This document shows, one piece after another, positions 6,642 through 9,554 of a DNA stretch of 9,554 bases (position 1 is its first letter; every line of letters starts with the position of its first letter). Source of the stretch: Chloroflexota bacterium (lineage in GTDB: Bacteria > Chloroflexota > Dehalococcoidia > Bin125); contig JAPPBK010000007.1 in assembly GCA_026705105.1 (NCBI GenBank), positions 1-9,554 of the forward strand. Reading direction: 5' to 3'. A model generated the notes under the pieces. The model searched no databases. It was given only the letters and a program-made list of their open reading frames with translations, and was not told the DNA's origin. Position numbers and translations under genes: made by a program.

Positions 6642-9554
6642 ATGCCGCCCAAGGGAACTGTGTCCAAGCTGTTGATTGCCAATCGCGGCGAGATTGCGAT
6701 TCGCGTCGCTCGCGCCGCCTCGGACCTCGGCATCGGCACGGTCGCGGTCTACTCAGAGGACGACTCTCGCTCGCTGCATGTCCACGCGGCCGATGAGGCG
6801 ATCGCGCTCGACGGGCTCGGCGTGCCTGCATATCTCAACATTGACGGCCTGATCGCGGCGGCCCGATCGGCCGGTTGCGACGCCGTCCACCCCGGCTACG
6901 GATTCCTGGCCGAATCGGCCGAGTTCGCCCGCGCCTGCCGTGACGCGGGCATCACCTTCGTCGGCCCGACGCCGCATCTGCTCGACCTGTTCGGCGACAA
7001 GGTTCGCGCGCGGCAGGCAGCTCGCGAGGCTGGCGTTGCAGTGATCGAAGGCTCCGACGAGGCGGTCACGCTCGAACAGGCGGCGGCGTTCTTTGAGTCA
7101 CTGGGAGAAGGCTCCGCGCTCATGATTAAGGCGGTCGCCGGCGGTGGCGGACGCGGATCCCGGGCAGTGCAGGCCCTCGACGAACTGGAAGCCGCCTGGG
7201 AACGCTGCGAGTCCGAGGCGAAGATGGCGTTCGGTTCCGGGGCGCTCTACGTCGAACAACTGATTCCGCGGGCACGCCACATCGAAGTCCAGATCATCGG
7301 CGACCTGCACCGTAGCGTGACGCATCTCTGGGAGCGTGAGTGCTCCGTCCAGCGGCGGTTCCAGAAAATCGTCGAGATCGCTCCTGCGCCGCATCTGCAG
7401 CCGGAAACCCGCGATGCGATCGTCGAGGCCGCTGTGCGGATCGCCCGCGATGTCGGTTACTCCTCGCTCGGGACGTTCGAGTTTCTACTCGACGCCTCGG
7501 ACGGGTCCGGCGACCGCTTCTACTTCCTCGAAGCCAACGCGCGGCTGCAGGTCGAGCACACCGTGACCGAGCAGGTCACCGGCGTCGACTTGGTTCAGTC
7601 GCAGCTCCGAGCGGCGCAAGGATCGACGATTGCCGAGCTAGGCCTTGACGATCCGTCTTGGCTCCGACCGCGTGGATTCGCGATTCAGACCCGCGTCAAC
7701 ATGGAAACACTGACGATGGACGGCTCAGTCCGTCCCGCAGCCGGAACACTCACGGCATACGAAGCGCCGTCGGGTCCCGGTGTCCGTACCGACGGATTCG
7801 GCTACGTCGGTTACCAGACCTCTACCGCTTTCGACTCGCTGCTGGCCAAAGTGATCGCGCACTCCCCGACGCAAGACTTCGACGACGCAGTCACCCGCTC
7901 ATTGCGCGCCCTCTCAGAGTTCCGGATCGAAGGCGTCGCCTCCAACATCCCCTTCCTGACCAACGTGCTTGAGCATGAAGACTTGGCCCAAGGCCGGATC
8001 CACACGCGTTGGGTCGACGAGCAGATGGCGGGTCTCGCTTCAACCAACGGCATACAGCGCATCCGCTACCACTCAACAGAGGCGCCGACTGTCGACACCG
8101 GATTCGCTGGCGCCCGCGTCGACTCCCGCGATCCGCTGGCGCTCTTCGAGCACGACCAGCGCGTCAAGCAGGAACAGTCAATCGAGATCGTCGCAGAGGA
8201 CGCGCCCGACCTGACCGGTCCCGAAGGCTCGATCGGTCTGCCCGCTCCGATCCAGGGCACGATCGTCTCGATCATGGTCGAGGAAGGCCAGGAGGTGCGG
8301 AACGGCCAGGACCTTGTCGCGATGGAAGCGATGAAGATGGAGCACGTGATCCAGGCCGACCGCGACGGCATCGTCATGGGCGTCGCCTGCTCAGTCGGCG
8401 ACGTGATCCGCGAGGGATTTCCGCTCGTCTTCATCCTCGAGGCTGAGGTCTCGGTCGAAGCGGTCGGCGGCGGAGAGCTGATCGACCCGGACTTCATCCG
8501 CCCCGATCTGCAGGAGAACTACGACCGCCATGCGTTCACGTTGGACGAGAATCGCGGGGCGGCCGTCGCCAGACGACGCGGTCGCGGATATCGCATGCCG
8601 CGCGAGAACATTGAGCAGCTCGTCGACCCCGGTTCATTCCAGGAGTACTGGCCGCTGATCGTGGCGCGCCAGCATCAGCGCAACACCGATGAGCAGCTCC
8701 GCGAGAACACGCCTGCGGACGGCCTGATCGCGGGGACTGCGACGATCAACGGCGACCTGTTCGACGAGCAGGCGGCCCGCGCGATCGTCGTGCACTACGA
8801 CTACACGGTGCTCGCCGGCACGCAGGGCGGTCGCAATCACTACAAGCAGGACCGCATGTTTGAGATGGCGCGGCGTTTCCAGTTCCCGATCGTCTTCTAC
8901 ACCGAGGGCGGCGGCGGACGACCGGGCGACGACCGTACCGGACCCGGGGTCGCCTTCGACACCTACACCTTCACCCAGTTCTCGAAACTGTCGGGCCTGG
9001 TGCCGCTGGTCGGCGTGACCAATGGCCGCTGCTTCGCCGGCAACACGGCGCTGCTCGCCTGCTGCGACGTGATCATCGCCACTGAGGGCTCGACCGTCGC
9101 CATGGGCGGTCCGGCCATGATCGAGGGCGGCGGACTCGGCATCTACACGCCCGAGGAAGTCGGGCCGATGTCCTTCCAGGTGCCCAACGGCGTGGTCGAC
9201 ATCCTCTGCAAGGATGAGGACGAAGCGACGGAGGTCGCCAAGAAGTACTTGAGCTACTTCCAGGGACCAACTGCGGAGTGGACCGCGCCGGACCAGCGCC
9301 GCCTGCGGCACATCGTGCCCGAGAACCGGCTGCGGCTGTACGACATGCGCGAGATCATCGACACGATCGCCGACGAAGGCTCGGTGCTGGAGATCCGCGA
9401 GAAGTTCGGCATCGGGATCATCACCGCGTTCATCCGCGTCGAGGGTCACCCAATCGGCGTGATAGCCAACAACCCGCATCACCTCGCCGGCGCGATCGAC
9501 TCCGACGGCTCGGACAAGGGCGCGCGCTTCCTCCAGCTCTGCGACGCCTTCGAC
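6642..9554 (+). CDS. Single-chain biotin-dependent (long-chain-type) acyl-CoA carboxylase, 3' end outside window
   Basis: The frame is open for 971 codons to the window edge. The enzyme would carboxylate an acyl-CoA using bicarbonate, ATP and biotin in the cytoplasm. Biotin carboxylase spans about 1-450: LLIANRGEIAIRVARAA, HPGYGFLAES (83-92), ATP glycine loop KAVAGGGGRG (163-172), ERECSVQRR (231-239), FLEANARLQVEH (295-306) and EFRIEGVASNIPFL. A linking region follows. The biotinyl domain is at about 540-610, with Lys565 in EAMKM as the biotin attachment site. The carboxyltransferase starts near 640: GTQGGRNHYKQDRMFEMARR, TEGGGGRPGDD, NGRCFAGNTALLACCDVIIA and, from about 899, its C-terminal half (LYDMREIID, SSDK-like SDGSDKGARFLQLCDAF). 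BC-BCCP-CT order on one chain matches the single-chain long-chain acyl-CoA carboxylases (about 1,100 residues) known from Mycobacterium avium paratuberculosis. Substrate length is unproven; it could act on short or medium chains. It lies 93 bases after the CoA-transferase and is co-directional. Confidence 0.93.
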   Translation, partial: MPPKGTVSKLLIANRGEIAIRVARAASDLGIGTVAVYSEDDSRSLHVHAADEAIALDGLGVPAYLNIDGLIAAARSAGCDAVHPGYGFLAESAEFARACRDAGITFVGPTPHLLDLFGDKVRARQAAREAGVAVIEGSDEAVTLEQAAAFFESLGEGSALMIKAVAGGGGRGSRAVQALDELEAAWERCESEAKMAFGSGALYVEQLIPRARHIEVQIIGDLHRSVTHLWERECSVQRRFQKIVEIAPAPHLQPETRDAIVEAAVRIARDVGYSSLGTFEFLLDASDGSGDRFYFLEANARLQVEHTVTEQVTGVDLVQSQLRAAQGSTIAELGLDDPSWLRPRGFAIQTRVNMETLTMDGSVRPAAGTLTAYEAPSGPGVRTDGFGYVGYQTSTAFDSLLAKVIAHSPTQDFDDAVTRSLRALSEFRIEGVASNIPFLTNVLEHEDLAQGRIHTRWVDEQMAGLASTNGIQRIRYHSTEAPTVDTGFAGARVDSRDPLALFEHDQRVKQEQSIEIVAEDAPDLTGPEGSIGLPAPIQGTIVSIMVEEGQEVRNGQDLVAMEAMKMEHVIQADRDGIVMGVACSVGDVIREGFPLVFILEAEVSVEAVGGGELIDPDFIRPDLQENYDRHAFTLDENRGAAVARRRGRGYRMPRENIEQLVDPGSFQEYWPLIVARQHQRNTDEQLRENTPADGLIAGTATINGDLFDEQAARAIVVHYDYTVLAGTQGGRNHYKQDRMFEMARRFQFPIVFYTEGGGGRPGDDRTGPGVAFDTYTFTQFSKLSGLVPLVGVTNGRCFAGNTALLACCDVIIATEGSTVAMGGPAMIEGGGLGIYTPEEVGPMSFQVPNGVVDILCKDEDEATEVAKKYLSYFQGPTAEWTAPDQRRLRHIVPENRLRLYDMREIIDTIADEGSVLEIREKFGIGIITAFIRVEGHPIGVIANNPHHLAGAIDSDGSDKGARFLQLCDAFD

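Noticed and set aside
8634..9482. Long minus-strand open frame (282 codons) opposite the carboxyltransferase domain
   Set aside because: It is antisense to unmistakable CT-domain coding sequence, has a His/Arg/Asp-rich composition typical of reverse-frame translation in GC-rich DNA, and shows no recognisable domain.

Overview
The window is a GC-rich, gene-dense bacterial segment with no rRNA, tRNA, CRISPR array or recognisable transposase. No gene-free stretch exceeds 300 bases; the longest is the 174-base divergent spacer at 3855-4028. Codon use is strongly G/C-ending. The gene mix (DHA2-type MFS pumps, a GMC oxidoreductase, a large two-domain CaiB/BaiF CoA-transferase and a one-chain acyl-CoA carboxylase) fits a high-GC heterotroph such as a Chloroflexota or Actinomycetota member. 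That placement is inference from gene content, and no marker gene is present to settle it.

Layout. At 2-550 (+) lies the 3' end of a DHA2-family MFS transporter cut by the window edge. It is followed at 632-2317 (+) by a complete paralogue of the same family, a tandem duplication with a conserved C-terminal tail. At 2325-3854 (-) a complete FAD-dependent GMC oxidoreductase converges on the transporter, leaving 7 bases between the stop codons. A 174-base divergent spacer contains one copy of a hairpin-forming repeat. At 4029-6548 (+) is an 839-residue protein of two tandem class III CoA-transferase domains. The linker between the domains contains a 111-base palindromic composite of two inverted copies of the same repeat, read through in frame. 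At 6642 (+) begins a biotin-dependent acyl-CoA carboxylase that runs open to the end of the window: biotin carboxylase, biotinyl domain and carboxyltransferase on one chain.

How the genes may work together (inference): the CoA-transferase and the carboxylase are co-directional with a 93-base gap. They could form an acyl-CoA activation and carboxylation module, and the divergent GMC enzyme could supply an oxidised substrate. The paired transporters look like a separate efflux locus. The most unusual item is the repeat family: one copy lies just before the CoA-transferase gene and a double inverted copy has become part of its coding sequence.
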